Assembly: GCF_000188035.1 (NCBI RefSeq)
Contig: NZ_AEUY02000005.1
Coordinates: forward strand, 1,178,001 to 1,242,000
Direction: 5' to 3'
Length of the DNA stretch: 64,000 nucleotides
Source: Streptococcus pseudoporcinus LQ 940-04
Lineage (GTDB): Bacteria > Bacillota > Bacilli > Lactobacillales > Streptococcaceae
Part shown: piece by piece, positions 17,593-27,094 of the stretch
Position numbering within the stretch: the stretch's first letter is position 1
Layout: the number at the start of each line of letters is the position of its first letter
Position numbers and translations under genes: made by a program
The notes under the pieces: model-generated
What the model saw: only the letters and a program-made list of their open reading frames with translations
The model's database searches: none
What the model was told of the DNA's origin: nothing

Positions 17593-18765
17593 ATGCAAAA
17601 GAAAATTTTTGCCACAATAGGTATGGGACTCGCTTTATTTTCATTAGTAGCTTGCGATGCGGCTCCCCCCAGTAGTACATCAAATGCTGATGGAACTAAG
17701 ATTGGGAAAACAGTAAAAATTGGGCTAAACTTGGAGTTGACAGGACCAGTTTCTGCTTATGGCAGTGCAGAAAAAGTCGGAGCAATGATGGCTGTCGCTG
17801 AAATCAATAAAGCTGGTGGCATTAATGGTAAAAAAATAGAAGTCATTTCAAAAGATAACAAATCAGAAAATGCTGAGTCTGCTACTGTCACGACTAGCTT
17901 GGCAACCCAAAATAATGTTAATGTCATCGTCGGCTCCTCCACCTCAGGGACAGCAGCAGCAGCGTCTCCCAACGCTACGCAGTCGGCTGTGCCACTGATT
18001 ACACCTTCTGGAACTCAGGATGACTTAACGATTGCAAAAGATGGAAAAACCTATAATTACATCTACCGAACAACTTTTATTGATTCTTATCAAGGGGACG
18101 TTTTGTCAAGATTTGCTAGTGATCATTTAAAAGCTAAAAAGGTGGCTCTTTTTTATGATAACTCTAGTGACTACGCTAAGGGTATTGCAAAACGCTTTAA
18201 AAGTGTTTACAAGGGGAAAATTGTTTCTGAATCAACCTATCAATCAGGAGATACGGATTTCCAATCAGCATTGACAAAAATAAAAAATCAAAATTATGAT
18301 GCTGTCATTATGCCAGGTTATTATCAAGAAACTGGAACTATTATTAAGCAGGCCCGTGAAATGGGGATAAAAGTACCTATTGTCGGTCCTGATGGCTTTG
18401 CAGATGCTAAGTTGGTTGAACTTGGAGGAAAGGATAATGTGACAGATGTTTATTATCTTTCTGGATATTCTGCATCTATATCTAAAAAAGCGGCAACTTT
18501 TGCCAAACATTATAAAAAGAAATATAGTCAAGAGCCATCAATGTTTGCGGCCTTAGCCTACGATTCTGTTTACATGGTAGCAGAGGCTGCAAAAGGAGCA
18601 AAGACCTCAAAAGATATCTCTAAAGGGATTGCGACGTTAAAGGAATTTGAAGGTGTTACAGGGACCATGACTATTGATTACAAACATAACCCTATCAAAT
18701 CGGTGACGGTTATTGGGTTAACTAAGGGGAAAGAAAGCTCAGCAACCGTTATTGCAGCGAAATGA
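17593..18765 (+). CDS. livJ: Branched-chain amino acid-binding lipoprotein LivJ
   Basis: 390 residues. The lipoprotein signal has lipobox LVAC-D at residues 18-22, followed by a Ser/Thr-rich linker. The mature part is a type I periplasmic-binding fold (VKIGLNLELTGPVSAYGSAEKVGAMMAVAEIN near residue 43 and VGSSTSGTAAAASP near residue 115). It binds leucine, isoleucine or valine for LivHMGF. AGGA lies 8 nt before the ATG. First gene of the operon, with a CodY box in its promoter. Confidence 0.93.
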   Translation: MQKKIFATIGMGLALFSLVACDAAPPSSTSNADGTKIGKTVKIGLNLELTGPVSAYGSAEKVGAMMAVAEINKAGGINGKKIEVISKDNKSENAESATVTTSLATQNNVNVIVGSSTSGTAAAASPNATQSAVPLITPSGTQDDLTIAKDGKTYNYIYRTTFIDSYQGDVLSRFASDHLKAKKVALFYDNSSDYAKGIAKRFKSVYKGKIVSESTYQSGDTDFQSALTKIKNQNYDAVIMPGYYQETGTIIKQAREMGIKVPIVGPDGFADAKLVELGGKDNVTDVYYLSGYSASISKKAATFAKHYKKKYSQEPSMFAALAYDSVYMVAEAAKGAKTSKDISKGIATLKEFEGVTGTMTIDYKHNPIKSVTVIGLTKGKESSATVIAAK

Positions 18766-18808
18766 GAATGATAGACTCTTTAATTAAATTAGAAAGATTG
18801 GTAAATAA

Positions 18809-19678
18809 ATGCTTCAACAACTTGTTAATGGCCTGATTTTGGGTAGTGTCTATGCCCTTTTGGCCTTGGGTTACACCATGGTTTATGGTATTATCAAATT
18901 AATAAACTTCGCACATGGAGATTTATTCATGATGGGCGCTTTTATAGGTTATTATTTAATTAATGTTTTTCATCTCAATCTCTTTGTTGCCCTTTTACTA
19001 ACCATGGTATTTACAGCTTGTTTAGGTATGTTGATTGAGTTTTTAGCTTATCGCCCTTTGCGCCATTCTACGCGAATTGCAGCGCTAATTACTGCCATTG
19101 GGGTATCTTTCCTCTTGGAGTATGGCATGGTTTACTTAGTCGGAGCAGAGGCTAGAGCCTTCCCTCAAGCTTTAAAAACGGTTAAATATTCACTGGGGCC
19201 GGTAAGCATTAGCAACGTCCAAATGATTATTTTACTAGTTTCAATCCTGTTAATGATTGGTTTACAGTTTGTTGTTAAGCAGACTAAAATGGGCAAAGCA
19301 ATGCGTGCGGTATCTGTTGACAGTGATGCTGCTCAATTAATGGGAATTAATGTGAACTCCACTATTAGTTTTACTTTTGCCCTAGGCTCTGCATTAGCTG
19401 GAGCGGCAGGAGTTTTGATTGGTTTGTATTATAATTCAATTAATCCTTTGATGGGTATGACCCCAGGTATTAAAGCTTTCGTTGCAGCGGTTTTGGGTGG
19501 AATTGGGATTATTCCAGGCGCTGCCTTGGGTGGTTTCATGATAGGTCTTATTGAAACTATTTCAGTTTCGATTGGCTTCTCAAGTTATCGTGATGCTATG
19601 GTTTACGCTGTCTTAATTCAGATTTTATTAATAAGACCAGCTGGGCTATTAGGAAAAAATGTAAAGGAAAAGGTGTAA
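18809..19678 (+). CDS. livH: Branched-chain amino acid ABC permease LivH
   Basis: 289 residues with about eight membrane segments. The N-terminus QQLVNGLILGSVYALLALGYTMVYGIIKLINFAHGD is the LivH hallmark, and the EAA-like coupling loop is AVSVDSDAAQLMGIN near residue 170. One half of the membrane channel together with LivM. It lies 43 nt after livJ and 2 nt before livM. Confidence 0.93.
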   Translation: MLQQLVNGLILGSVYALLALGYTMVYGIIKLINFAHGDLFMMGAFIGYYLINVFHLNLFVALLLTMVFTACLGMLIEFLAYRPLRHSTRIAALITAIGVSFLLEYGMVYLVGAEARAFPQALKTVKYSLGPVSISNVQMIILLVSILLMIGLQFVVKQTKMGKAMRAVSVDSDAAQLMGINVNSTISFTFALGSALAGAAGVLIGLYYNSINPLMGMTPGIKAFVAAVLGGIGIIPGAALGGFMIGLIETISVSIGFSSYRDAMVYAVLIQILLIRPAGLLGKNVKEKV

Positions 19679-19680
19679 GG

Positions 19681-20634
19681 ATGAGAAAAAATAAAAAATC
19701 CCTTGGAACTTGGCTGATGACCATTGCCTGTCTTTTCTTTACTCTTAATTTTTTAATTAATGGGGGGATACTTGGTCCTTACCATGTGCAAATTCTGATG
19801 GGAATTGGTATTTCAATTATTATGGCTATGGGAACTAATTTAGTTCTTGGCTTTTCTGGTCAGTTTCCTCTAGGGCAAGCGGGCTTTATGGCAATAGGAG
19901 CCTATGCTACAGCCATTTTCACCAACTATATGCCAACTTATCTTGGATTTTATATTTCCATGTTACTAGGCGTTTTAATAGCAGGCTTACTTGCAATTAT
20001 TGTCGGTTTTCCAACTTTACGACTCAAAGGGGATTATCTGGCTATTGCTACCTTGGGTGTTGCTGAAATTATTCGAATGGTAATAGTTAATGGAGGAGAT
20101 ATTACAAATGGTGCGGCTGGATTAACAGGAATCTTACGCTATAGTACGTGGCCAGTTGTTTTTATCTTTGTAGTCCTTATTGCAGTTGCAATGCTCAATT
20201 TTTTACGTTCATCAATTGGTCGTCAAGTGATCTCGGTTCGTGAGAATGAAATTGCAGCGGAATCAATGGGTGTGAATACTACGAAAATAAAAGTTTTAAC
20301 CTTCACTTTTGCTGCTATGACAGCAAGTATTGCAGGCTCCTTGTATGTTGCTTATATTGGAACGGTTGTTCCTAAGGATTTTACTATTATGCGATCCATT
20401 GACTACTTGATAATTGCGGTACTAGGAGGACTGGGATCTATGACAGGAACAATCCTTGCTGCGATTGTCTTGGGAGTGCTCAATATGTATTTACAAAGTT
20501 TCTCCGATATCCGGATGATTATTTATTCCATAGCCTTAATCTTGGTAATGGTTTTTAAACCTGGAGGCCTTATGGGTACTAAGGAACTTGTTTTATCAGA
20601 CTTGCTTTTTAACAAGAAGAAGGAGGGCAAATAA
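19681..20634 (+). CDS. livM: Branched-chain amino acid ABC permease LivM
   Basis: 317 residues with about nine membrane segments. NLVLGFSGQFPLGQAGFMAIGAYATA near residue 57 and SVRENEIAAESMGVN near residue 180 are family motifs. Second channel subunit. The stop codon is directly followed by the livG start. Confidence 0.93.
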   Translation: MRKNKKSLGTWLMTIACLFFTLNFLINGGILGPYHVQILMGIGISIIMAMGTNLVLGFSGQFPLGQAGFMAIGAYATAIFTNYMPTYLGFYISMLLGVLIAGLLAIIVGFPTLRLKGDYLAIATLGVAEIIRMVIVNGGDITNGAAGLTGILRYSTWPVVFIFVVLIAVAMLNFLRSSIGRQVISVRENEIAAESMGVNTTKIKVLTFTFAAMTASIAGSLYVAYIGTVVPKDFTIMRSIDYLIIAVLGGLGSMTGTILAAIVLGVLNMYLQSFSDIRMIIYSIALILVMVFKPGGLMGTKELVLSDLLFNKKKEGK

Positions 20635-21399
20635 ATGGCACTTCTTGAAGTTAAACATTTAACCAAAAATTTTGGTGGTTTGACAGCTGTTGGTGATGTC
20701 ACGATGGAATTAAACCAAGGAGAACTAGTTGGTTTAATTGGTCCAAACGGGGCAGGAAAAACGACCCTATTCAACCTTCTGACGGGAGTTTACCTTCCTA
20801 GTGAAGGGACGGTAACCTTAGATGGTACCTTACTTAATGAAAAGGCTCCCTATAAAATTGCTTCCCTTGGCTTATCACGCACCTTCCAAAATATCCGTCT
20901 TTTTAAAGACATGTCAGTACTTGAAAATGTTTTAATTGGCTTAGCCAATCAGGAAAAGGATAATCTTTTAGCAAGTATTTTACGCTTACCAAGTTATTAT
21001 AAGAAAGAGGCTGAGCTAAAAGAAAAAGCTCTTAAACTCTTAGCAATCTTCAAATTAGATCAAGAAGCTGATACCCTAGCTAAAAACCTTCCTTATGGAC
21101 AACAGCGACGCCTTGAGATTGTGCGGGCATTAGCGACTAAGCCTAAAATCTTATTTTTAGATGAGCCAGCGGCTGGAATGAATCCTCAGGAAACGGCAGA
21201 ATTAACAGCATTAATTCGTCAAATCAAAAGCGACTTTGGTATGACAATCATCTTAATTGAACACGACATGAGCTTAGTAATGGAAGTAACTGAAAGAATT
21301 TACGTTTTGGAGTATGGCCGTTTGATTGCACATGGTACACCACAAGAAATCAAAAACAATAAACGGGTTATCGAAGCCTATTTAGGAGGAGAACTGTAA
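20635..21399 (+). CDS. livG: Branched-chain amino acid ABC ATPase LivG
   Basis: 254 residues. Walker A GPNGAGKTT is near residue 36. The LivG-type signature LPYGQQRRLEIVRALA replaces the classic LSGGQ, as usual in this family. Walker B ILFLDEPAAGMNP and the H-loop IEHDMSLV follow. GGAGGG precedes the ATG. It overlaps livF by one base. Confidence 0.94.
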   Translation: MALLEVKHLTKNFGGLTAVGDVTMELNQGELVGLIGPNGAGKTTLFNLLTGVYLPSEGTVTLDGTLLNEKAPYKIASLGLSRTFQNIRLFKDMSVLENVLIGLANQEKDNLLASILRLPSYYKKEAELKEKALKLLAIFKLDQEADTLAKNLPYGQQRRLEIVRALATKPKILFLDEPAAGMNPQETAELTALIRQIKSDFGMTIILIEHDMSLVMEVTERIYVLEYGRLIAHGTPQEIKNNKRVIEAYLGGEL

Positions 21400-22109
21400 T
21401 GCCTATGTTATCAGTTGAAGACTTATCAATAAATTACGGTGCAATTGAGGCTGTTAAGGACGTTTCTTTTACCGTTGAAGAAGGTGAAGTTGTCACTCTG
21501 ATCGGTGCAAATGGAGCAGGAAAAACCTCTATCTTACGTACAATCTCTGGTTTAGTCAAGCCTAGCAAGGGTGATATCTCTTTTTTAGGTCAAGCCATTC
21601 AGAAGTTACCAGCACGAAAAATTGTGGCTCAAGGTTTGTCTCAAGTACCAGAAGGTCGGCATGTTTTCGCCGGCTTAACGGTCATGGAAAACTTAGAGAT
21701 GGGAGCTTTTCTGATAAGGGATAAGACAGAGAATCAAAGAACCTTAAAAATGATTTTTGACCGTTTTCCGCGCCTAGAAGAACGTAAAAATCAGGATGCC
21801 GCTACTCTATCTGGTGGGGAGCAACAGATGCTTGCAATGGGAAGAGCTTTGATGAGTAAGCCCAAATTATTACTTTTGGATGAGCCTTCTATGGGATTAG
21901 CACCTATTTTTATTAATGAAATTTTTGATATTATCCAAGACATTCAAAAGCAAGGCATGACGGTCTTGTTGATTGAACAAAATGCTAATAAGGCCTTATC
22001 AATTGCTGATCGTGCCTATGTTTTGGAAACTGGAAAAGTGGTCCTGACGGGTTCGGGTGCAGACTTATTAGAATCTGATCAGGTTAAAAAAGCTTATCTG
22101 GGTGGTTAA
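21399..22109 (+). CDS. livF: Branched-chain amino acid ABC ATPase LivF
   Basis: 236 residues. Walker A GANGAGKTS lies near residue 38, the signature LSGGEQQMLAMGRAL near residue 137, Walker B LLLLDEPSMGLAP and LLIEQNANKAL. It is the second ATPase subunit of the LivHMGF importer. The ATG overlaps the livG stop (TAATG). Confidence 0.94.
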   Translation: MPMLSVEDLSINYGAIEAVKDVSFTVEEGEVVTLIGANGAGKTSILRTISGLVKPSKGDISFLGQAIQKLPARKIVAQGLSQVPEGRHVFAGLTVMENLEMGAFLIRDKTENQRTLKMIFDRFPRLEERKNQDAATLSGGEQQMLAMGRALMSKPKLLLLDEPSMGLAPIFINEIFDIIQDIQKQGMTVLLIEQNANKALSIADRAYVLETGKVVLTGSGADLLESDQVKKAYLGG

Positions 22110-22168
22110 AATGCAAAATCACCTAAACTATATTATCTAAATAAAAAAAGAGATTATGAGGAATTGTT

Positions 22169-22831
22169 ATGGCTGTTAAAGATTATATGACAAAAGAGGT
22201 CGTCACTATTACACCTAACACTGGTGTGGCTCAGGCTGCTGATATTATGCGAGATCAAGATATTCGAAGACTTCCTGTCATGGAAGAGGATAGGTTAGTT
22301 GGCCTTGTCACTGCAGGAACTATGGCTGAAGCAACCCCATCAAAAGCGACGAGTCTATCTATCTACGAAATGAATTATCTCCTTAATAAAACAAAAATTA
22401 AGGATATCATGTTAAAAAAAGTGATAACCATTACACCAGATGCTAGTCTCGAAGATGCCATTTATTTAATGTTAGAACATAAAATTGGTGTTTTACCAGT
22501 ACTTGATGATAATCACCTTTGTGGGATTATTACAGATCGAGATGTTTTTAAAGCCTTTCTTCATGTTTCTGGTTATGGAACTGAAGGAATGCGCGTTGTT
22601 TTAGAGGCTGATAATGTTGTCGGAATCTTAGCTAAAGTAGCAGAAGCTATTTCCAAAGTAAATCTTAATATTGGTCGCATTGTGGCGGATACACGTGCTA
22701 CGGGTAAAACGGTCGTTGAACTCCAAATTGATGGTAATATGGACCAAGCTCTTTTAACTGAAAATTTACAAGCCACAGGTGTAAGGGTTATTTCAGTAGA
22801 GGCAACCCATCTTAAAGCAAACTTAGATTAA
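22169..22831 (+). CDS. CBS-CBS-ACT domain protein (AcuB-like)
   Basis: 220 residues: two CBS domains (about 1-60 and 78-135, with DYMTKEVVTITPNTG and DIMLKKVITITPDAS) followed by an ACT-like domain (about 143-215). Such proteins usually sense adenylates and amino acids. It lies 59 nt after livF with no terminator between, so it is probably the last gene of the liv operon, as in other streptococci. A role in sensing branched-chain amino acids is inference. Confidence 0.8.
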   Translation: MAVKDYMTKEVVTITPNTGVAQAADIMRDQDIRRLPVMEEDRLVGLVTAGTMAEATPSKATSLSIYEMNYLLNKTKIKDIMLKKVITITPDASLEDAIYLMLEHKIGVLPVLDDNHLCGIITDRDVFKAFLHVSGYGTEGMRVVLEADNVVGILAKVAEAISKVNLNIGRIVADTRATGKTVVELQIDGNMDQALLTENLQATGVRVISVEATHLKANLD

Positions 22832-22837
22832 TCATTT

Positions 22838-22866
22838 ACTGCCTTGACGAAAGGCAGTGTTTTTTT
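22838..22866 (+). terminator. Terminator of the liv operon
   Basis: ACTGCCTT (22838-22845) pairs with AAGGCAGT (22851-22858) around a 5 nt loop, followed by seven T. Confidence 0.9.
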
Positions 22867-22876
22867 GCTTAAATTT

Positions 22877-22885
22877 TGGTAAAAT
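22877..22885 (+). promoter_or_regulatory. Extended -10 promoter for tmk operon
   Basis: TG-g-TAAAAT at 22877-22885, 28 nt before the tmk start; no -35 at normal spacing. Confidence 0.5.
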
Positions 22886-22912
22886 AGTAACAGAAATGAA
22901 AAAGGAACGGAT

Positions 22913-23542
22913 ATGTCAAAAGGTAGATTAATTACATTTGAAGGACCAGATGGTGCCGGAAAGACGAGTGTTATAGAAGGACTAGTCCCTCTATTAGAGA
23001 ATTTAAATCAGACTGAAATAGTAGTAACGAGGGAACCAGGAGGCGTATCAATCGCTGAGAGCATCAGAGAGGTTATTTTAGATGTCCGAAATACGGCTAT
23101 GGACCCTAAAACAGAACTTTTACTCTATATTGCTGCCAGAAGACAACATTTGGTTGAAAAGGTACTGCCTGCTTTAGAACAAGGACAAATGGTTCTGATA
23201 GACCGTTTTATTGACAGCTCTGTTGCCTATCAGGGAGCAGGTAGGGGGCTCTCAAAAAAGGCTATTCAGTGGCTAAATGATTTTGCAACAGATGGGGTCA
23301 CACCTGATTTAACCCTCTATTTTGATCTTAGCCCAGAAATTGGCTTAGCGCGGATTGCAAAAAACAAAAAGCGTGAGATAAATCGTCTTGATATGGAAAA
23401 AATTGAAATGCATCAGCAAGTACGAAACGGGTATTTAGAGCTTGCTAAAGAATTCCCTGATAGAATCGTAACAGTTGATGCGACCAAGTCGTTAGATGAG
23501 GTTGTCGCACAAGCCTTTGAAATCATCAAAGAAAATGTCTAA
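22913..23542 (+). CDS. tmk: Thymidylate kinase
   Basis: 209 residues. P-loop [12 protein letters not shown] near residue 8, DR(F/Y) motif [19 protein letters not shown] near residue 95, and a lid region rich in Arg/Lys ([15 protein letters not shown]). It phosphorylates dTMP to dTDP. AAAAGGAACGG lies before the ATG. First gene of tmk-holB-ricT-yabA-rsmI. Confidence 0.95.
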   Translation: MSKGRLITFEGPDGAGKTSVIEGLVPLLENLNQTEIVVTREPGGVSIAESIREVILDVRNTAMDPKTELLLYIAARRQHLVEKVLPALEQGQMVLIDRFIDSSVAYQGAGRGLSKKAIQWLNDFATDGVTPDLTLYFDLSPEIGLARIAKNKKREINRLDMEKIEMHQQVRNGYLELAKEFPDRIVTVDATKSLDEVVAQAFEIIKENV

Positions 23543-23562
23543 AGATAGGGAAGGGTGATTAG

Positions 23563-24438
23563 ATGTCTATTGAGGAACTGGCTCCTAAAGCTTATAGGTC
23601 TTTTCAAACGATATTAGCAAAAGAGCGTCTAAATCATGCTTATTTATTTGCCGGTGATTTTGCTAATTTTGAAATGGCCTTGTATTTAACACAAGCTATC
23701 TTTTGTCAGGATTTAAAAGACAAGCTTCCTTGTGGACGTTGTCGTTCTTGTCAACTGATTGCAAAAAATGAATTCCAAGACCTTACGGTTTTGGAACCAA
23801 GTGGACAAGTGATTAAAACGGAAACGATAAGAGAGATGCTCAAAGATTTTTCTCGGACTGGTTATGAAGGAGAGCAACAGGTTTTTATTATTAAAGACTG
23901 TGAGAAAATGCATATTAATGCTGCTAATGCCCTCTTAAAGCATATTGAAGAACCACAAAGTGCCTCATATATCTTTTTGCTGACTAATGACGATAACCAA
24001 GTTTTACCCACCATCAAAAGTCGAACCCAGATATTCCATTTTCCTAAAAGTGAAGACTACTTATCTAGGCAAGCCCAAAAAGCAGGATTACTGAAAAACC
24101 AAGCTGATTTAATAGCAAAATTAGCTAAAAGTCCTGATGACTTAGAAAAACTTATTAAGGACTCTAAGGTTTTAGATTTTATCAATGCAAGTCAAAAATT
24201 GACAACATACCTACTAAGTAATCGAGAAAAAGCATATTTAGAAGTAAGTCGTTTAGCAACTTCAGCTCTAGACAAAAAAGAACAAGATATGGTCTTGAAG
24301 CTTATTACCTATCACTTAGCCAATGATTATAGTCAAGCAAAGGCAATCCATTACTTGGAAGGACTCTATTTAGCAAGACAGATGTGGGAGAGCAATGTCT
24401 CCTTTCAAAATGCCTTAGAGTATATGGTGTTATCATGA
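23563..24438 (+). CDS. holB: DNA polymerase III delta-prime subunit
   Basis: 291 residues, AAA+ clamp-loader fold. The zinc ligands are in CQDLKDKLPCGRCRSC near residues 49-64 and the sensor 1 region is HINAANALLKHIEEP near residue 120. The Walker A is degenerate (LFAGDF), as expected for delta-prime. It helps load the sliding clamp. Its stop overlaps the ricT start (ATGA). Confidence 0.92.
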   Translation: MSIEELAPKAYRSFQTILAKERLNHAYLFAGDFANFEMALYLTQAIFCQDLKDKLPCGRCRSCQLIAKNEFQDLTVLEPSGQVIKTETIREMLKDFSRTGYEGEQQVFIIKDCEKMHINAANALLKHIEEPQSASYIFLLTNDDNQVLPTIKSRTQIFHFPKSEDYLSRQAQKAGLLKNQADLIAKLAKSPDDLEKLIKDSKVLDFINASQKLTTYLLSNREKAYLEVSRLATSALDKKEQDMVLKLITYHLANDYSQAKAIHYLEGLYLARQMWESNVSFQNALEYMVLS

Positions 24439-25235
24439 CAAGTACAATAGGTGTTAAATTGATAGATTGGCCTGCAACAAGGTATGTGATATCTGAAAAA
24501 GATTTTCCGCTTGAAACTTGGCTTGTGATTCAAAGTGGTAAGGGGAATCAACTGGGTCAAGTTACTCGTCGGTTAAAAGAATTTAAAGATACCCAATTAC
24601 CCAAAGAGCTACCTCGTGTTTTGCGTCAAGCAAATCAAATAGATATAAAGGCTTTTGTCGCTAATAAAGGTCTGGCCGAAAGTTCAAAGCCCCAAGTGCG
24701 TGCTTTAATTGCCCAAAATCACTTAAATATGAAGCTGATTGATATCGTTTTTCCACTTGATCGGAGTTATGTTCTGATTACATTTTCGGCGGAAGAGCGT
24801 GTGGATTTTCGTCAACTCTTAAAAGACCTAGCGATACTATTTAAGACACGTATTGAGTTAAAGCAGTTAAATAGTCGAGAAGAAGCCAAGGTCTTTGGGG
24901 GCATTGGACCTTGTGGTCGTCCACTATGTTGTTCCAGTTTTTTAGGGGAATTTCCGACAGTGTCGATTAAGATGCTAAAAAATCAAAGTTTGTCATTGAA
25001 CTCCGGAAAAAACTTAGGTTATTGCGGTAGGCTTTTATGTTGTTTGCAATATGAAGATGACTTTTATAGTGAAAGTAAAAAGAAATTTCCAGACTTTGGT
25101 AGTATAGTCATGACAGATAAGGGTCCAGCCCGTGTCCTATCAATCAACATTTTTGATGAGAGTTTAAAAGTCATTTTAGAGGATAAACAAACTATTTTAA
25201 CCTATCCATTAGAGGAGGTAACCATTGGTAAATAA
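24435..25235 (+). CDS. ricT: RicT/YaaT, PSP1-domain regulator
   Basis: 266 residues from ATG 24435, which overlaps the holB stop by 4 nt; a longer frame opening at GTG 24384 is not supported. The PSP1 C-terminal domain carries the cysteine pattern [13 protein letters not shown] and [16 protein letters not shown] (about residues 153-215), which in B. subtilis binds iron-sulfur clusters within the YaaT-YlbF-YmcA complex. That complex guides RNase Y and the Spo0A phosphorelay. YlbF is encoded 8 kb upstream here. Confidence 0.9.
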   Translation: MTSTIGVKLIDWPATRYVISEKDFPLETWLVIQSGKGNQLGQVTRRLKEFKDTQLPKELPRVLRQANQIDIKAFVANKGLAESSKPQVRALIAQNHLNMKLIDIVFPLDRSYVLITFSAEERVDFRQLLKDLAILFKTRIELKQLNSREEAKVFGGIGPCGRPLCCSSFLGEFPTVSIKMLKNQSLSLNSGKNLGYCGRLLCCLQYEDDFYSESKKKFPDFGSIVMTDKGPARVLSINIFDESLKVILEDKQTILTYPLEEVTIGK

Positions 25236-25554
25236 AAGAGAACTATTTGATGCATTTGATGGATTTTCTCAAAACTTAATGATCACCCTAGCTGATATTG
25301 AAGCTATGAAAAAACAAGTTCAAGGCTTAGTTGAGGAGAATACAGTCTTACGTCTTGAAAATACTAAATTAAGGGAACGCCTCAGTCAGCTAGAATATGA
25401 AACCCTTGCTAAAGCCCCCTCTAAACAAGGAAATGAGCACTTAGAAGGTATTTATGACGAAGGTTTCCACATCTGTAATTTCTTTTATGGCCAGAGGCGT
25501 GAAAATGATGAAGAGTGCATGTTTTGCCGTGAATTGTTAGATAGAAAGTTGTAA
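25225..25554 (+). CDS. yabA: DNA replication initiation control protein YabA
   Basis: 109 residues. The N-terminal 60 residues form a coiled coil ([29 protein letters not shown]). The C-terminal zinc-binding site is HICNFFYG...ECMFC. YabA binds DnaA and DnaN and limits over-initiation. The start is TTG 25225, supported by AGGAGG at 25213-25218 6 nt upstream; no ATG lies nearby. It overlaps ricT by 11 nt. Confidence 0.93.
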   Translation: MVNKRELFDAFDGFSQNLMITLADIEAMKKQVQGLVEENTVLRLENTKLRERLSQLEYETLAKAPSKQGNEHLEGIYDEGFHICNFFYGQRRENDEECMFCRELLDRKL

Positions 25555-25555
25555 T

Positions 25556-26425
25556 ATGCAGATTCAAAAAAGTTTTAAAGATTCAAAAACTTCAGGTTGC
25601 TTGTACCTAGTACCTACACCAATAGGAAATCTGCAAGATATGACTTTTCGAGCTGTTGAGACCTTAAAGACAGTCAATTTCATTTGTGCTGAGGACACGC
25701 GTAACACGGGTATTCTTCTCAAACATTTTGAAATAACGACAAAACAAATTTCTTTTCACGAACATAACGCTTTTGAGAAAATCCCACAACTAATAGAATT
25801 ACTAAAAAACGGTTATTCTTTGGCCCAAGTATCTGATGCAGGAATGCCTTCGATTTCAGATCCTGGCCATGATTTAGTCAAAGAGGCTATTGCTCATGAC
25901 CTCACTGTTGTTGCCTTACCAGGAGCTTCAGCTGGGATAACGGGGCTGATAGCTAGTGGTATCGCCCCTCAACCTCATATTTTTTATGGTTTTTTACCAC
26001 GAAAAGCAGGGCAGCAAAAAGCCTTTCTTGAAGAGAAAAAAAATTACCCAGAGACCCAGATTTTTTATGAATCTCCTTATCGTGTTGCTGATACCCTTTC
26101 TCATCTCTTAGAGGTTTATGGTGATCGTCATGTTACCTTGGTCAGAGAACTTACCAAAGTTTACGAGGAGTATCAAAGGGGATTGGTATCTCAACTGCTA
26201 GAAGCTATCAAGCAAAAGCCTTTGAAGGGAGAATGTCTCCTTATAGTTTCAGGCCATGATGTTAACCAGGAAGCATATCAAGAAAAAGAAGTTGATTATG
26301 TAGCTTTAGTTCAAGAGGAGATTAATCACGGCTATAAGCCAAATTTAGCAATAAAAAAAATTGCTAAACAATATCAACTGAATCGTCAGGAACTTTACCA
26401 GACTTTCCATCAAATTCGAAGATAA
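25556..26425 (+). CDS. rsmI: 16S rRNA 2'-O-ribose C1402 methyltransferase
   Basis: 289 residues, tetrapyrrole-methylase fold. The N-terminal hallmark LYLVPTPIGNLQDMTFRAVETL lies near residue 17, with ICAEDTRNT near 45, SDAGMPSISDPG near 95 and FYESPYR near 170. It methylates the ribose of C1402 in 16S rRNA. The ATG lies 1 nt after the yabA stop. Last gene of the tmk operon; no clear terminator follows. Confidence 0.94.
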   Translation: MQIQKSFKDSKTSGCLYLVPTPIGNLQDMTFRAVETLKTVNFICAEDTRNTGILLKHFEITTKQISFHEHNAFEKIPQLIELLKNGYSLAQVSDAGMPSISDPGHDLVKEAIAHDLTVVALPGASAGITGLIASGIAPQPHIFYGFLPRKAGQQKAFLEEKKNYPETQIFYESPYRVADTLSHLLEVYGDRHVTLVRELTKVYEEYQRGLVSQLLEAIKQKPLKGECLLIVSGHDVNQEAYQEKEVDYVALVQEEINHGYKPNLAIKKIAKQYQLNRQELYQTFHQIRR

Positions 26426-26518
26426 CCCTTCTTAATGAGATCCAGTTGTTAATAGTAGCACTTGATTTTAGACTACTAACTTTAAAGACTTTATGGTATT
26501 TCTAGGAAGTTCTGTTTT

Positions 26519-26527
26519 TGTTATAAT
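26519..26527 (+). promoter_or_regulatory. Extended -10 promoter for DUF5684-like gene
   Basis: TG-t-TATAAT at 26519-26527, 54 nt before the start codon. Confidence 0.6.
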
Positions 26528-26580
26528 GGCTTTATAGAGTTATACAGTATAAAATAGCTTAGAAAACGAGGTGATCTAGG

Positions 26581-26976
26581 ATGACTCAAGATGAGACAGT
26601 AGGACTCCTAATTTTAGGAATTTACGGGTTTATTTTTATTCTGCTAATAATATCATTTATAATGTCTGCAATTGGGAATTGGCGCTTGTTTCAAAAAGCA
26701 AATCAACCCGCTTGGTTTGCCATTATCCCGATATTAGCTGGTTTTACGAAACATAAGATTACATTTGGTGAGGATAATAAATGGCTCTATTTTATAGGTT
26801 GGGTTATTTCTATTTATTTTTATTATACTCGCTTTTGCTTTGTTAGGGCTTTTGGAGGTTCAAAAGGGCTAGCTGTTTTAAGTTTATTTTTTCCAGGAAT
26901 AACAACGTTAATACTTGCTTTCGATAAAGCCTATCGAAACACTACCTATCAACCGATTTTACATTTTTTAAAATAA
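26581..26976 (+). CDS. Small membrane protein, DUF5684-like
   Basis: 131 residues with about four membrane segments (8-32, 42-58, 62-82, 92-112). NWRLFQKANQPAWFAIIPILAGF near residue 32 resembles the DUF5684 pattern. GAGGTGATCTAGG precedes the ATG. Function unknown. It forms a one-gene unit with its own promoter and a terminator shared with cutC. The family name is from memory. Confidence 0.7.
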   Translation: MTQDETVGLLILGIYGFIFILLIISFIMSAIGNWRLFQKANQPAWFAIIPILAGFTKHKITFGEDNKWLYFIGWVISIYFYYTRFCFVRAFGGSKGLAVLSLFFPGITTLILAFDKAYRNTTYQPILHFLK

Positions 26977-26982
26977 TGACTA

Positions 26983-27034
26983 AAAAAGCTAGCAGTGGGC
27001 TACCTCCTATTTGGTACCATACCGCTAGCTTTTT
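26983..27034. terminator. Bidirectional terminator between DUF5684-like gene and cutC
   Basis: AAAAAGCTAGC (26983-26993) pairs perfectly with GCTAGCTTTTT (27024-27034), with A and T tracts suited to both strands. Confidence 0.85.
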
Positions 27035-27094
27035 ATAATGCCCCTTATCTGAGTGTTAAAAGAACTGTTAATGAGTAATGAGGTGGGCAGTCTC

